A stretch of DNA of 64,000 bases from Cellvibrio sp. 79 (GTDB taxonomy: Bacteria; Pseudomonadota; Gammaproteobacteria; Pseudomonadales; Cellvibrionaceae): NCBI GenBank assembly GCA_003056245.1, contig MVDH01000001.1:423028-487027 (forward strand). The letters run 5' to 3'. Of this stretch, positions 8,863 to 19,034 are shown piece after piece. Position numbers and translations under genes: made by a program. A model generated the notes under the pieces. It ran no database searches, was not told the DNA's origin, and saw nothing but the letters and a program-made list of their open reading frames with translations. Every line of letters begins with the position of its first letter. Position 1 is the stretch's first letter.

Positions 8863-9453
8863 TTATTGCGTGCTGACCAAACCGCCGAAGCCGAGAAAGG
8901 CGAGGGCGATAAGTCCGGCAGTGATCATGCCAATAGATGCACCTTTAAACGGCGCGGGTACATCGGCAACCGCAAGGCGTTCGCGCATCGCCGAAAACAA
9001 TACCAGTACTAATGCGAAACCAAACGCACCGCCAAAGCCGTAGAGTGTGGATTCAAAGAAGTTATGGGCTTTCTGGGTATTCAATAACGCCACACCCAGC
9101 ACCGCGCAATTCACGGTAATTAGTGGCAGAAATACACCGAGCATCCGATATAACAGCGGGCTGGTTTTTTCCATAAACATTTTGACGAATTGCACTACGG
9201 CGGCGATAACGAGGATAAAAGAAATGGTGCGCAAATATCCCAAACCCAGCGGCGCAAGTACCCAGGTATCCACCAGGTAACTGCAAATCGAGGCGAGGGT
9301 CATCACAAACATAGTCGCGCCGCCCATCCCGATAGCGCTTTCCAGTTTGTTGGAAACGCCCATAAATGGACAAAGCCCAAGGAATTGTGCCAGCACGAAG
9401 TTATTCACCAGTACGGTGCTAAGCAGAATGATGGCCAATTCGCTGAGTGTCAT
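8863..9453 (-). CDS. rnfA: Rnf complex membrane subunit RnfA, first gene of the operon
   Basis: From the ATG at 9453 the 196-residue polytopic protein reads [20 protein letters not shown] followed by [20 protein letters not shown], which is near-invariant in RnfA, and later [16 protein letters not shown]. It is the inverted-topology partner of RnfE, and the LGLCP and VNCAVLG cysteines match those seen in RnfE. An upstream in-frame extension to 9504 reads into the palindromic repeat and is rejected. Being first in rnfABC-orf-DGE, it should follow the operon promoter, expected in or near 9454-9640, where a 125-bp repeat lies. Confidence 0.96.
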   Translation of the reverse strand: MTLSELAIILLSTVLVNNFVLAQFLGLCPFMGVSNKLESAIGMGGATMFVMTLASICSYLVDTWVLAPLGLGYLRTISFILVIAAVVQFVKMFMEKTSPLLYRMLGVFLPLITVNCAVLGVALLNTQKAHNFFESTLYGFGGAFGFALVLVLFSAMRERLAVADVPAPFKGASIGMITAGLIALAFLGFGGLVSTQ

Positions 9454-9476
9454 GATGTGTTCCTGCCGGGATTGAT

Positions 9477-9601
9477 AACCCCCTCCCAACCTCCCCCTTT
9501 GCAAGGGGGAGGAGCTGTTACTCCCTCCTTTTTTAGCGAGGCGCGCAGTTGCGAGAGCTGTTGCTCCCTCCCCTTATTAAGGGGAGGGTTGGGGAGGGGT
9601 T
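9477..9601. repeat. 125-bp palindromic, MITE-like intergenic repeat
   Basis: The element starts AACCCCCTCCCAACC and ends GGTTGGGGAGGGGTT, giving imperfect 15-bp terminal inverted repeats. Each half also contains its own hairpin: CCCCCTTTGCAAGGGGG on the left and CCCCTTATTAAGGGG on the right. GAGCTGTTACTCCCTCC and GAGCTGTTGCTCCCTCC occur as direct copies inside. It has no coding capacity. It fills the space between the metG stop and rnfA and may affect the rnf promoter or metG transcript end. Confidence 0.8.
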
Positions 9602-9640
9602 GTGTTTTTTAAATGAGACGGCCGGGGTGGGGTTAAGGGA

Positions 9641-11686
9641 TTACATCACCCTCTGCCCCGGCTTCGCACCGCTGTCCGGCTCCAACAAATACAATTCATT
9701 ACCGCCGGGGCCCGCTGCCAACACCATACCTTCGCTCATACCAAATTTCATTTTGCGTGGTTTCAAATTGGCGACCACAACGGTGAGTTTGCCCACCAAA
9801 TCTTCCGGCTTATACGCCGCTTTGATTCCCGAAAATACATTGCGGGTTTCGCCACCGAGATCTAATGTCAGGCGCAATAATTTATCCGAACCTTCTACAT
9901 GTTCTGCATTCGCAATCAAAGCGATACGCAAATCCACTTTCGCGAAATCATCAAACTCGATTTCTGCAGCGATGGGTTCTGAACTACCAGCTTCCGCTTT
10001 GGTTTTTTCGGCAGCAGGTGTTTTCGCTGGCGCTGCTGCGGCTAAAGATTCTTTGCCCGCTTCAATCATTGCATCCACTTTGTCTTTTTCCACGCGTGTT
10101 AACAGTGGTTTGAACTCATTGATTTTCTCGCCAGCGCGGAAATTAATTGCGCCAGTCCAACTCAGGGTTTCTCCAAGGAATTGTTCTGCGTCTTTTGTTA
10201 ATGCAGGTAACACTGGTTTTAAATATGTCAGCAATGCGCGGAACATATTGATGCCGAGTGTACATACCGCTTGCGTCTGCGCTTCGGCGCCTGCTTGCTT
10301 GGCGAGTTTCCACGGCTCTTGCGTGGCGATATATTCGTTAGCGGCATCGGCCAGCGCCATAATTTCACGCATGGCTTTGCTGTAATCGCGGCTTTCGTAA
10401 TAGTTGGCGATAGTTTCGCCAGCATCGACAAACTGCTGCCACAGTGCTTTATCTGCAATGTCATTTGCCAAAACACCACCCGCGTTATTAATAAACTTCG
10501 CGGTGCGGCTGGCGATGTTGACTACTTTACCGACCAGATCCGAATTCACGCGCTGGATAAAATCTTCCAGGTTTAAATCGATATCATCCACATTGCTGGT
10601 GAGTTTTGCGGCGAAGTAATAACGCAAATATTCCGGATTCAAATGATCGAGGTAAGTGCGCGCATTAATAAATGTGCCGCGCGATTTACTCATCTTGGTG
10701 CCGTTTACGGTCAGGAATCCGTGCACGCAAATTTTGGTGGGCGTGCGCAAGTTTGCCGAGTGCAACATCGCTGGCCAGAAGAGCGCATGGAAGTTCACGA
10801 TGTCTTTGCCGATAAAGTGATACACCTCGGCGGTGGAATCCGGCTTCCAGTATTCCTGCCAATCTTCTCCTTTCTTATCGAGCAAATTTTTCAAGCTGGC
10901 GATATAGCCGATAGGCGCATCCAGCCAGACATAAAAATATTTGCCGGGTTCACCGGGAATTTCAAAACCGAAGTAGGGCGCATCGCGGGAGATATCCCAC
11001 TCCTGCAAACCGGCATCCAGCCACTCGGCCATTTTGTTGGCGACTTCATCCTGCAAATGACCGGCGCGGGTCCAGCTTTTCAGGAAATCGCTGAAGACGG
11101 GCAAAGTGAAGAAAAAATGTTCGGAATCCTTGGCAACGGGCGTCGCACCGGAAATTGCTGATTTCGGATTAATCAAATCCATCGGCGAATAAGTAGCGCC
11201 GCACTTCTCGCAATTATCGCCGTACTGGTCTTCGGTTTTACATTTCGGGCAAGTGCCTTTGATGTAGCGATCGGCGAGGAATAATTGTTTTTCCGGATCA
11301 TACGCTTGGGTAATCGCGCGGGTGGCGATATGGCCGTTAGCTTTCAAACGACTGTAGATCAGGTTGGATAACTCGCGGTTTTCCTCCGAATGGGTGGAAT
11401 GGTAGTTATCGAAATCGATATTAAACGCCGCAAAATCCGCTTCGTGTTCCGCTTTTACATTGGCGATTTGTTGTTCTGCGGAGTGACCCAGTTGCTCGGC
11501 TTTGAGCATGATCGCCGTACCGTGGGCATCGTCAGCGCATACATACGTACAATCCACCCCACGCATTTTCTGGAAGCGCACCCAAATATCCGTCTGGATA
11601 TATTCCACCAGGTGGCCAAGATGAATAGAACCATTGGCGTAAGGTAATGCGCTGGTAACGAGAATTTTGCGGGGTGTTTGGGTCAT
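9641..11686 (-). CDS. metG: Methionyl-tRNA synthetase
   Basis: The 681-residue protein charges tRNA-Met. From the ATG at 11686 it reads [20 protein letters not shown] then [15 protein letters not shown], with the HIGH-type motif HLGHL. A zinc knuckle [18 protein letters not shown] follows, and KMSKS lies in [12 protein letters not shown]. After about residue 575 an Ala/Lys/Glu linker leads to the C-terminal EMAPII-like tRNA-binding dimerisation domain ([12 protein letters not shown] ... [12 protein letters not shown]). Length and layout equal E. coli MetG (677). An upstream extension to 11815 has no similarity. The gene is divergent from the lipoprotein gene at 11886. Confidence 0.98.
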   Translation of the reverse strand: MTQTPRKILVTSALPYANGSIHLGHLVEYIQTDIWVRFQKMRGVDCTYVCADDAHGTAIMLKAEQLGHSAEQQIANVKAEHEADFAAFNIDFDNYHSTHSEENRELSNLIYSRLKANGHIATRAITQAYDPEKQLFLADRYIKGTCPKCKTEDQYGDNCEKCGATYSPMDLINPKSAISGATPVAKDSEHFFFTLPVFSDFLKSWTRAGHLQDEVANKMAEWLDAGLQEWDISRDAPYFGFEIPGEPGKYFYVWLDAPIGYIASLKNLLDKKGEDWQEYWKPDSTAEVYHFIGKDIVNFHALFWPAMLHSANLRTPTKICVHGFLTVNGTKMSKSRGTFINARTYLDHLNPEYLRYYFAAKLTSNVDDIDLNLEDFIQRVNSDLVGKVVNIASRTAKFINNAGGVLANDIADKALWQQFVDAGETIANYYESRDYSKAMREIMALADAANEYIATQEPWKLAKQAGAEAQTQAVCTLGINMFRALLTYLKPVLPALTKDAEQFLGETLSWTGAINFRAGEKINEFKPLLTRVEKDKVDAMIEAGKESLAAAAPAKTPAAEKTKAEAGSSEPIAAEIEFDDFAKVDLRIALIANAEHVEGSDKLLRLTLDLGGETRNVFSGIKAAYKPEDLVGKLTVVVANLKPRKMKFGMSEGMVLAAGPGGNELYLLEPDSGAKPGQRVM

Positions 11687-11885
11687 GGTGTGAAAACCTG
11701 TCGAAATCAGTAGGCGGTAAATCCGGCTGGGGCCGGCTACAAAAAAAGGTGGCGAACTATAGCAGTTTTCACTGCGGCTTTCAGGTTGTGATCGCCGCGG
11801 TAGTTTCTTTAACAATCGATTGCTATTAATAGCAACCCAACTGGCAGGTCACCTGCAGTCAATTGCGATCAATAAGGAGATTGCT

Positions 11886-13271
11886 ATGGAAAACCACGCA
11901 ACATTTAACAATGAATCAGCCCGACTAACGGGTAAGCCTCATTCATTGGCGAGAAAAACGTTCAGGATGGGGCTGGCAGCCGTGGTGTTTGCCGTGCTGC
12001 AAGGTTGTGGCGGTTCCGGGGGCGATACACCACCTCCGGCTACGGGTTCAACGCCTGTGCCACCGGCTTCTTCCGTACCCTTAAGTTCCTCAGCTGCTTC
12101 CTCCGCGTCCTCGCTCAGTTCTTTATCGCTAGCTTCATCATCCACAACGTCTTCATCGCTAACTTCATTATCTTTGGTCTCTTCATCTGTTGTTCCCGGC
12201 CCCGCAAGTTCAAGCGCATCAAACATTCCCGTGGTATCAACCTACGGTAATCGGACCCTGCCGGGGCGACTGCTGGTGAATTCGCCCGACGGTCGCAATG
12301 CGCGCTTGATGAATTTAACTACCGGTCAGCAATCAGGTTTGCCTGCCTCTACCGATCCAACCTTTGATAAATGGTCAGTCAACCAGAACGGTAAAACGCT
12401 GGTGCGTTTAACGCGCGATGATGGTTTGGATCGCTATCCGCTTGCCTGGATCGATGCCGCTACCTTGACGATTAAAGGTGCGCCGACTTCCGTATCAGAC
12501 CTTCTGGGATTCAGCGAACTCTTGTTATCTGCCGATGGTGAGTGGGCATTGGCGCAATACGGCGATAACTATCGCGCTGACCGTCGCCTGACGGTCTTTA
12601 ACGCACAGGATATGAGTGTGCATAAACAAGGGTCGCAATTGGATGAAGCCAATGTCACCGGCGAGCCGCAAGCCTGGTTACCTGACGGGCGTTACCTCTA
12701 TCTGCGTGCGAACGATCTGTGGGTTTCATCGCCTTCAAGCAATACCTCCGAGCTGGTGGCGACTCTGGCATTACCACCTAATGATGCCGTTTATGAAGAC
12801 AGCTACGTAGCAGGCAAAAGTAGCCTTGCGATTAGTCCCGACGGTTCGCGTATCGCGTTTACCTGGCGGGTCAAGCGCGCCAATGATATGGATACACTCA
12901 TTTATACGGCGCGGACGGATGGCAGTGATTTGCGGCAAATGACCGCCGTAGCTGATGCTACGGATCCAATCAGCTACGATTTTGGCAGCCCGACCTGGTC
13001 GCCCGATGGTCAATGGATCGCCTTTGTGCTCTATATGAATGGTGCTGTCACGCAGGCGCTGTGGCCGGATGCCGAGATTGGTGCGTCGCGAGTTGTTGGT
13101 ACCACGGGTTGCGATGCGAGCCCGGTGTATGTGCTGCCGGTGACCCAGGCCCAGCCGCAACCGTTCGATTGGCCAGCATTAACGCAAGAGCTTGCCCTCA
13201 AAATGTATGCAATGGATGGCAACGGCGGTGAGTGGGTCTCCAGTTGTTCGACTGTGCGCTGGTTGCCATAA
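11886..13271 (+). CDS. Poly-Ser lipoprotein with a WD40-like (PD40/TolB-type) propeller
   Basis: AAGGAGA precedes the ATG at 11886 (461 codons). An N-terminal segment with two Arg/Lys and the hydrophobic stretch AAVVFAVLQGC ends in a lipobox (LQGC), so it is probably a lipoprotein. A Pro/Ser-rich linker covers about residues 45-120. The rest looks like a beta-propeller with PD40 motifs: SPDGRNARLMNL, SADGEWALAQYG, SPDGSRIAFTWR and SPDGQWIAFVLY. PD40 repeats in TolB and prolyl oligopeptidases bind peptides, but no catalytic domain is present. Substrate and partner are unknown. An upstream in-frame start at 11820 would spoil the signal peptide. Confidence 0.8.
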   Translation: MENHATFNNESARLTGKPHSLARKTFRMGLAAVVFAVLQGCGGSGGDTPPPATGSTPVPPASSVPLSSSAASSASSLSSLSLASSSTTSSSLTSLSLVSSSVVPGPASSSASNIPVVSTYGNRTLPGRLLVNSPDGRNARLMNLTTGQQSGLPASTDPTFDKWSVNQNGKTLVRLTRDDGLDRYPLAWIDAATLTIKGAPTSVSDLLGFSELLLSADGEWALAQYGDNYRADRRLTVFNAQDMSVHKQGSQLDEANVTGEPQAWLPDGRYLYLRANDLWVSSPSSNTSELVATLALPPNDAVYEDSYVAGKSSLAISPDGSRIAFTWRVKRANDMDTLIYTARTDGSDLRQMTAVADATDPISYDFGSPTWSPDGQWIAFVLYMNGAVTQALWPDAEIGASRVVGTTGCDASPVYVLPVTQAQPQPFDWPALTQELALKMYAMDGNGGEWVSSCSTVRWLP

Positions 13272-13379
13272 CCTGATCACCGCATGTCGTGTTGGTTGTT
13301 TAATCACCAGTCGACTGCTATTAATAACCAGCGATACGCAATGTATTTAATTAAATGTGACTAATAAAAGGGGAAGGAT

Positions 13380-13739
13380 ATGGACGAAAACCAAACACCG
13401 AATACCGAAATCGTTACCACTGTTTCGCAAGACTCCAAAAACCTGGTGCTGTTATTGTGGCTGGGGACGATCTTTTTCGGCTTTATTCCAGGGCTGGTGT
13501 TGTACCTGGCAAAAAAAGATGACGCCTACGTACTGGACCAAAGTAAAGAGGCGCTCAATTGGTCGATCACGGCACTGATCGGTTATGTCGCTGGCTTGAT
13601 TCTGACCATCATTTTGATTGGTGCACTGGTCATTGCGGCGGTGGGAATTTGTCATCTGGTGTTTTCAATTTTGGGGGTGATTGCTGCAACCAGCGGCAAA
13701 CCATTCCGTGTTCCATTTGCATTGCGTTTGATCAAATAA
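13380..13739 (+). CDS. DUF4870 family small membrane protein
   Basis: The 119-residue protein starts MDENQTPNTEIVTTVSQDSK after GGGGAAGGAT. It has two or three membrane segments: LVLLLWLGTIFFGFIPGLVL, a polar stretch YVLDQSKEALNWSI, then a long hydrophobic region, ending ATSGKPFRVPFALRLIK. The pattern KDDAYVLDQSKEALNW and the C-terminal GKPFRVP are typical of DUF4870 (also called Tic20-like) proteins. Function is unknown. It is followed by a strong inverted repeat at 13746-13778. Confidence 0.8.
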   Translation: MDENQTPNTEIVTTVSQDSKNLVLLLWLGTIFFGFIPGLVLYLAKKDDAYVLDQSKEALNWSITALIGYVAGLILTIILIGALVIAAVGICHLVFSILGVIAATSGKPFRVPFALRLIK

Positions 13740-14047
13740 GTTTCCGTTGCACAGGCAGATCTAATCTGTCTGTGCAACTACCCCTGTTGTTTTCCCCTCC
13801 AATTCCTGCTGTAACGCACACTCCATTTTTGGTAATAGATTTATCAGGATTGCAAAATTTACAATTTTGACGACAATTCAAGCCCGTCGATGTTTAATAA
13901 TCCAGTGTCCTGTGGTTTATAAATTCAGCAATTATTGTTAGTTACCTGCATTTGAAAACGGTAAAAACCTTGGCGCGACTCGTGCTAATGACTTTTTTCT
14001 GATTAGTAAGTAGCGCGATTATTAAAACCATAACAATCGATTAGTTA
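13740..14047. other. Intergenic region with a 33-bp palindrome
   Basis: No gene is seen in these 308 bases. At 13746-13778 GTTGCACAGGCAGAT and ATCTGTCTGTGCAAC form a 15-bp stem with one G-T pair and the three-base loop CTA. It is not followed by a T-run (CCCCTGTTG comes after), so it may be a processing or mRNA-stabilising hairpin after the DUF4870 gene or a repeat rather than a simple terminator. The rest should hold the promoter for the kinase gene at 14048; TTGACG at 13867 is a possible -35 box but no convincing -10 is at the right distance. Confidence 0.55.
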
Positions 14048-17000
14048 ATGAATGGAATTGCCATGGCCCCGTCATCTATAGATCAACGCTCATTTCGTCG
14101 TATTCTTGCCCGCAATATCATCCTGCCGCTGGTGTTGGGCGTAATTAATGCCGCTGTTTTTATAGTGCTGATTATATTTTTATTAGGCGCCTTTCGTTGG
14201 GTAGAGCACACCGAATCAGTGCTGGCGAAATCCAACGAGGTGTCGCGGTTGATGGTGGATATGCAAACAGGCTTGCGTGGCTTTTTAATCACCGGCGAAG
14301 AGCCTTACCTCGGTATTTATCGCCTTGCGTTCCCCAAGATTGCGCCTGAATTAACGACCCTGCGGGAATTGGTGGGCGATAACAAAATACAGGTGGAACG
14401 CTTGCGCCGTATTGAAGCTATGCATGCTGAATGGGTTAGCTATAGCGAAAAAGCCATAGAGCTGCGCCGCACCAGCGGCGATTACACAAAGTTAGTCAGC
14501 AGCCGCGGGCAACAGGAATTTAATGAAATCCGCCGCGAATTTTCTGACTTCCAGGATATGGAAAATAATTTCCTGGTTGAGCGCCGCGAGGATGCACGCT
14601 CGGTTACCACCATTTCGATCATTAGTTATTTAATGTTGATGGGGATTGCCACTGGCCTGTTAAGTTATTTCGGGCGACGCGAAATCGTCCAGCTGTCCAG
14701 CACCTATAACGAGTCCCTTGCCGAGCGCCAACACCACGCTGAAATCCTTGAACAACAAAATTGGCAGCGAGCAGGGCAAGCACGCCTCGCGGAGCAAACG
14801 ATTGGCCAGGCCGTGATCGGCTCACTGGGTCAAATCACACTGAATTTTCTGGTGGGTTACCTGGGCGCGGCGGCGGCGGCTTTTTATGCGCGCCGCAATG
14901 GTGGTGTACAGCGCATTGCTTGCTACGGGTTCCGCCAGGATATTGTCGATGCCGGGCAGACATTGGATGCGGGCGAAAGCCTGGTGGAACAAGCACTGAT
15001 TTCCCATCGTATTATCGAATTAAATAATGTCCCCGCTGATTACGTAAAAATCAATTCCGGATTAGGCGAAGCCACACCACGTTACCTCGTGGTGGTACCG
15101 GTCGCGCACGATGGGCAAACCAATGGTGTGATTGAATTGGGTTTCCTGCATGCACCGGCAGCGCGTGATATTGAATTCCTGAAACTCGTTGCACCGAATA
15201 TTGGCAATTCGCTGGAGATGGCCTTGAACCGTCGCCGCCTGCAAGATTTATTGGAAGAAACCCAACAGCTCAACGAAGAACTGCAAGTACAACAGGAAGA
15301 GTTGCGCACGGCGAATGAAGAGCTGGAAGAGCAATCGCGGATATTGGAAGAATCGCAAGCGCTGCTGGAAAACCAGAAGGCAGAGCTTGAACAAACCAAT
15401 GATAAATTAATTGACCAGGCAGTGATCCTCGATCAAAAAAATACCGCGCTTAATACTATTCAAGTTGAGTTAGAAGCGCGCGCCGAAGATTTACAACGCG
15501 CGAGCAAATACAAATCCGAATTTCTCGCCAATATGTCGCACGAATTGCGCACGCCGTTAAACAGCTCGATGATCCTCGCAAAATTGCTGGCGGAAAATGC
15601 CAAAGGCAATCTCAATCAGGAGCAAGTGCAATTCGCCAACAGTATTTATTCGGCGGGCAATGATTTATTGAATTTGATTAACGACATCCTTGATATCTCC
15701 AAAGTCGAAGCAGGCAAGCTGGAACTCGCGCCGGAAACTATTCCATTGCAGCGTTTGCTCGATTCATTGCGCCTTACTTTTGAACCATTGGCCAAACAAA
15801 AACACTTGCAGTTCTCCGCAACGATTGAAGCCGGTACGCCCGTATCAATATTTACTGATCATCAGCGCCTGGAACAAATTCTGAAAAACCTGCTGTCCAA
15901 CGCGATTAAATTTACCGAGCAGGGCCAGATTAATATTGCCATCGCCCCGGATGCGCAAGGCCGTGTTGCTTTTGCTGTAACGGATTCAGGTATCGGCATT
16001 GCAACTGAACATCAATCGTTAATATTCGAAGCCTTCCAGCAGGCGGATGGCAGCATCAGTCGCCGTTATGGCGGCACCGGGCTCGGCCTTTCTATTTCGC
16101 GCGATCTCGCCAGCCTGCTGGGCGGAGGCATTGCTGTGCACAGCACACCAGGTATTGGCAGTACATTTACCTTAACGTTGCCGCTGGAATTATCGCTGGA
16201 GTTATCGATAGAAAAAGAGCAGCAACCAACACCACGCATCGAACAAAAATCACAACCTGTTGTTGCGATTTCTCCAACGCCACAGGAAAGCAAACCCGAA
16301 AAATTTGCGACCGCAAAACGATTTTTTGATGATGATCGCGATAAATCCCTGGAGGCCAGCCGTTCGGTGTTAATCATCGAAGACGACGCCGGTTTTGCAG
16401 GCATCCTGTATGAGCTTGCGCATGAGTTGAAATACCGTTGCCTGATTGCGGACACAGCGGCAGAAGGTTTGCAATTGGCTAATGATGTATTGCCCGATGC
16501 AATTTTGCTCGATATCGGCTTGCCTGATGTATCGGGCATGAATGTATTGCAAAAATTAAAAACCAATCCGCTGACACGGCATATCCCGGTGCACATTATT
16601 TCTGCAGCGGATCGCACTGAAGCGGCATTGCAAATGGGCGCCATCGGCTACGCGATTAAACCCACAACGCGTGATCACTTGAAAGATGTGTTCGATAAAC
16701 TCGAAGATAAACTCACGCGTAAAGTAAAACGTGTGTTGCTGGTAGAAGATGATGCGCTGCAACGCCAAAGCGTGGTGAAACTGATTGGCGATGAAGATAT
16801 TGAAATCACGGCAGTGGAATGCGGCGAAGACGCGATTGAATTGCTGCATACCACTATTTTCGATTGCATGATTATCGACTTGAAATTACCGGATATGCAG
16901 GGCCACGAATTATTGCAGCGGATGTCGGTGGAAAATATTTGTTGCTTCCCCCCGGTGATTGTTTACACCGGGCGCAACCTGACACGCGCTGAAGAAAACG

Positions 17001-17542
17001 AATTACTCAAATATTCACGTTCCATTATTATCAAAGGCGCGCGCTCACCGGAGCGTTTGCTTGATGAAGTGACCTTGTTTTTGCACAAGGTTGAATCGGA
17101 ATTATCCAGCGAACGCCAAAGCATGTTGAAGACAGTGCGCAGCCGCGATCGCGTATTGGAAGGCCGGCGCATCCTGTTGGTCGATGACGATATGCGCAAT
17201 ATTTTTGCGTTAACCGGCGCGCTCGAACAAAAAGGCGCCATTGTTGAAATCGCCCGCAATGGTGTTGAATCGCTCGAAAAATTGAATGAAGTTGCCGATA
17301 TTGATTTGGTATTGATGGATGTAATGATGCCGGTGATGGATGGACTTGAAGCTATGCGCCTTATTCGCGCCGATGCGCGTTTCCAGAAATTGCCGATCAT
17401 CGCCATTACGGCCAAAGCGATGAAAGATGATCAGGAGCAATGCCTGAAAGCAGGCGCATCGGATTATCTCGCCAAACCGATTGATGTCGACAGGCTCTAT
17501 TCGTTGTTGCGCGTGTGGATGCCGACCATTGACCGCATATAA
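14048..17542 (+). CDS. Hybrid sensor kinase: CHASE3-GAF-HisKA-HATPase-REC-REC-REC
   Basis: This 1,164-residue membrane kinase has a helix near residues 19-44, a CHASE3-like sensor (MVDMQTGLRGFLITGEEPYL) and a second helix near 185-206. A GAF-like domain spans about 240-395, and a Gln/Glu-rich coiled coil about 395-490. HisKA has its phospho-His at about 498 (ANMSHELRTPLN), and the HATPase carries NLLSNAIKF, DSGIGI and GGTGLGLSI. Three receivers follow, with phospho-Asp in LLDIGLPD, IIDLKLPD and LMDVMMPVMDG, starting near 772, 895 and 1040. It heads a tight plus-strand run with cheR, cheB and a second kinase. The signal is unknown. An alternative ATG lies at 14063; neither has a good ribosome site. 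Confidence 0.93.
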   Translation: MNGIAMAPSSIDQRSFRRILARNIILPLVLGVINAAVFIVLIIFLLGAFRWVEHTESVLAKSNEVSRLMVDMQTGLRGFLITGEEPYLGIYRLAFPKIAPELTTLRELVGDNKIQVERLRRIEAMHAEWVSYSEKAIELRRTSGDYTKLVSSRGQQEFNEIRREFSDFQDMENNFLVERREDARSVTTISIISYLMLMGIATGLLSYFGRREIVQLSSTYNESLAERQHHAEILEQQNWQRAGQARLAEQTIGQAVIGSLGQITLNFLVGYLGAAAAAFYARRNGGVQRIACYGFRQDIVDAGQTLDAGESLVEQALISHRIIELNNVPADYVKINSGLGEATPRYLVVVPVAHDGQTNGVIELGFLHAPAARDIEFLKLVAPNIGNSLEMALNRRRLQDLLEETQQLNEELQVQQEELRTANEELEEQSRILEESQALLENQKAELEQTNDKLIDQAVILDQKNTALNTIQVELEARAEDLQRASKYKSEFLANMSHELRTPLNSSMILAKLLAENAKGNLNQEQVQFANSIYSAGNDLLNLINDILDISKVEAGKLELAPETIPLQRLLDSLRLTFEPLAKQKHLQFSATIEAGTPVSIFTDHQRLEQILKNLLSNAIKFTEQGQINIAIAPDAQGRVAFAVTDSGIGIATEHQSLIFEAFQQADGSISRRYGGTGLGLSISRDLASLLGGGIAVHSTPGIGSTFTLTLPLELSLELSIEKEQQPTPRIEQKSQPVVAISPTPQESKPEKFATAKRFFDDDRDKSLEASRSVLIIEDDAGFAGILYELAHELKYRCLIADTAAEGLQLANDVLPDAILLDIGLPDVSGMNVLQKLKTNPLTRHIPVHIISAADRTEAALQMGAIGYAIKPTTRDHLKDVFDKLEDKLTRKVKRVLLVEDDALQRQSVVKLIGDEDIEITAVECGEDAIELLHTTIFDCMIIDLKLPDMQGHELLQRMSVENICCFPPVIVYTGRNLTRAEENELLKYSRSIIIKGARSPERLLDEVTLFLHKVESELSSERQSMLKTVRSRDRVLEGRRILLVDDDMRNIFALTGALEQKGAIVEIARNGVESLEKLNEVADIDLVLMDVMMPVMDGLEAMRLIRADARFQKLPIIAITAKAMKDDQEQCLKAGASDYLAKPIDVDRLYSLLRVWMPTIDRI

Positions 17543-17572
17543 ATTGAATCGCATTCAGACAGGATTGTATGA

Positions 17573-18394
17573 ATGAATAACCCGACCAGTATTGAAATCG
17601 AACTGAAATTACTCATTGAGGCCATCTACCTCAAATACAGTTACGATTTTCGCGATTATGCCGGCGCGTCACAAAAGCGCCGCATATTGCATGCGATGAC
17701 GCAAATGCACTGTGAATCCATTTCCGAACTCCAGGCAAAAGTGTTGCACGATCCGGACACGTTTATGGAGTTATTGCAGTACCTGACGATTCCTACCACG
17801 GAAATGTTTCGCGACCCGGAATATTTCCTGGCGTTGCGCGAGCAAGTGGTGCCGTTTCTTAAAACCTATCCATCGCTAAAAATATGGATTGCCGGTTGCA
17901 GCACCGGAGAAGAACTTTATTCCATGGCGATTTTATTAAAAGAAGAAGGTTTGTTGGAGCGCAGCATTATTTATGCAACGGATATTAATCCGCACTCATT
18001 GGACAAAGCGAAGAAAGGAATTTTTTCGTTGGAACGGGTGCGTGGGTATACGGCAAATTATCAGGCAGCAGGTGGTAAGCAATCATTTTCAGATTATTAC
18101 ACCGCTGCTTACGACAGCGTGTTATTTGATCGCAGCTTATGCGAGAACGTAAGCTTTGCCGATCACAGCCTCGCCACTGACAGCGTATTTTCGGAAACGC
18201 ATTTAATTTGCTGTCGCAATGTCATGATTTATTTTAATCACGCTTTGCAGGAGCGGGCGCTGGGTTTATTTCATGAATCCTTGTGCCATCGCGGTTTCCT
18301 TGGGTTAGGCAGTAAAGAAAGTATTGATTTTTCCGGCCACGCCAATCATTTTGAACCCTTGGTAAAATCCCAACGCATTTATCGTAAATGTTAG
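17573..18394 (+). CDS. cheR: CheR-type protein-glutamate O-methyltransferase
   Basis: The 273-residue protein has the CheR N-terminal helical domain (YDFRDYAGASQKRRI) and a SAM-binding domain with KIWIAGCSTGEELYSMAILL, TDINPHSLDKA and LICCRNVMIYF. These are the standard motifs for methylation of chemoreceptor glutamates. It begins 30 bp after the hybrid kinase and is followed 10 bp later by cheB. No methyl-accepting protein gene is present here, so the substrate may be encoded elsewhere or be a kinase in this cluster. The set of hybrid kinase, CheR, CheB and a second kinase recurs in environmental bacteria and is distinct from flagellar chemotaxis operons. Confidence 0.93.
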   Translation: MNNPTSIEIELKLLIEAIYLKYSYDFRDYAGASQKRRILHAMTQMHCESISELQAKVLHDPDTFMELLQYLTIPTTEMFRDPEYFLALREQVVPFLKTYPSLKIWIAGCSTGEELYSMAILLKEEGLLERSIIYATDINPHSLDKAKKGIFSLERVRGYTANYQAAGGKQSFSDYYTAAYDSVLFDRSLCENVSFADHSLATDSVFSETHLICCRNVMIYFNHALQERALGLFHESLCHRGFLGLGSKESIDFSGHANHFEPLVKSQRIYRKC

Positions 18395-18404
18395 GTAGAT
18401 TTCT

Positions 18405-19034
18405 ATGGCAAATTCAAATGGAAATCGGAATACATTGACTGATGAAGATGCCAGTAAATTAAGTGGCAGGCGAATTGAGGCGATTGTTATTGGCGCTTCT
18501 GCTGGCGGCATCAGGGCATTGATGCTGTTGCTGGGAAAGTTACCGGCACACTTCCGCGTACCGATTATTATTGTGTTGCATATGCCGGACACGCGTGAGT
18601 CGCGCCTGGCGGAAGTTTTCCAGCATCACACAGCGATGACTGTTACTATGGCAGAAGACAAAGAGCGTATTAGTCCGGGCACTATTTATTTCGCAGGCCC
18701 CGGTTATCATTTGTCGATTGAGCGCGAACGATGTTTTTCATTGAGCTGTGAAGAGCCACTTCATTATTCGCGGCCTTCGATTGATTTTTTAATGTCGTCG
18801 GCAGCAGATGCCTATGGTGCATCATTAGCAGGTATTTTATTGACTGGCGCGAATCAGGATGGAGCAGAGGGCATGGCTGGTATTCATAACAATGGTGGCC
18901 TGACGATCGTGCAAGATCCCGCTGAAGCAGAAATGGCGTTTATGCCCCAGGCAGCGCTGGATTTATTTACGCCCGATTTCATAATGCCACTGGAACAAAT
19001 CCAGCACCTGATTTTTAGATTGGAGAAATCTTGA
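18405..19034 (+). CDS. cheB: CheB-type methylesterase without receiver domain
   Basis: The 209-residue protein is only the CheB effector domain. The nucleophile Ser lies in VIGASAGGIRAL, the catalytic His in IIVLHMPDTRESRLAEVF, and the Asp in LTGANQDGAEGMAGI. The N-terminal receiver that normally gates CheB is absent, so control by phosphorylation would have to come through another protein. The ATG at 18405 fits; the stop overlaps the next gene's start by one base. It probably removes methyl groups added by the adjacent CheR. Confidence 0.92.
   Translation: MANSNGNRNTLTDEDASKLSGRRIEAIVIGASAGGIRALMLLLGKLPAHFRVPIIIVLHMPDTRESRLAEVFQHHTAMTVTMAEDKERISPGTIYFAGPGYHLSIERERCFSLSCEEPLHYSRPSIDFLMSSAADAYGASLAGILLTGANQDGAEGMAGIHNNGGLTIVQDPAEAEMAFMPQAALDLFTPDFIMPLEQIQHLIFRLEKS

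Noticed and set aside
9602-9640. T-run (GTTTTTTAAATG) as a metG terminator
   Set aside because: metG is on the minus strand, where this run reads as A; the only hairpin nearby is the palindromic repeat, whose role is uncertain.
11939-12226. Minus-strand acidic open frame inside the poly-Ser lipoprotein gene
   Set aside because: Same artefact as in the giant protein: the reverse of Ser codons gives Glu and Asp-rich sequence.
16066-16644. Minus-strand open frame of 192 codons inside the hybrid kinase gene
   Set aside because: The plus strand encodes an intact kinase and receiver here, and the antisense product has no family features or ribosome site.
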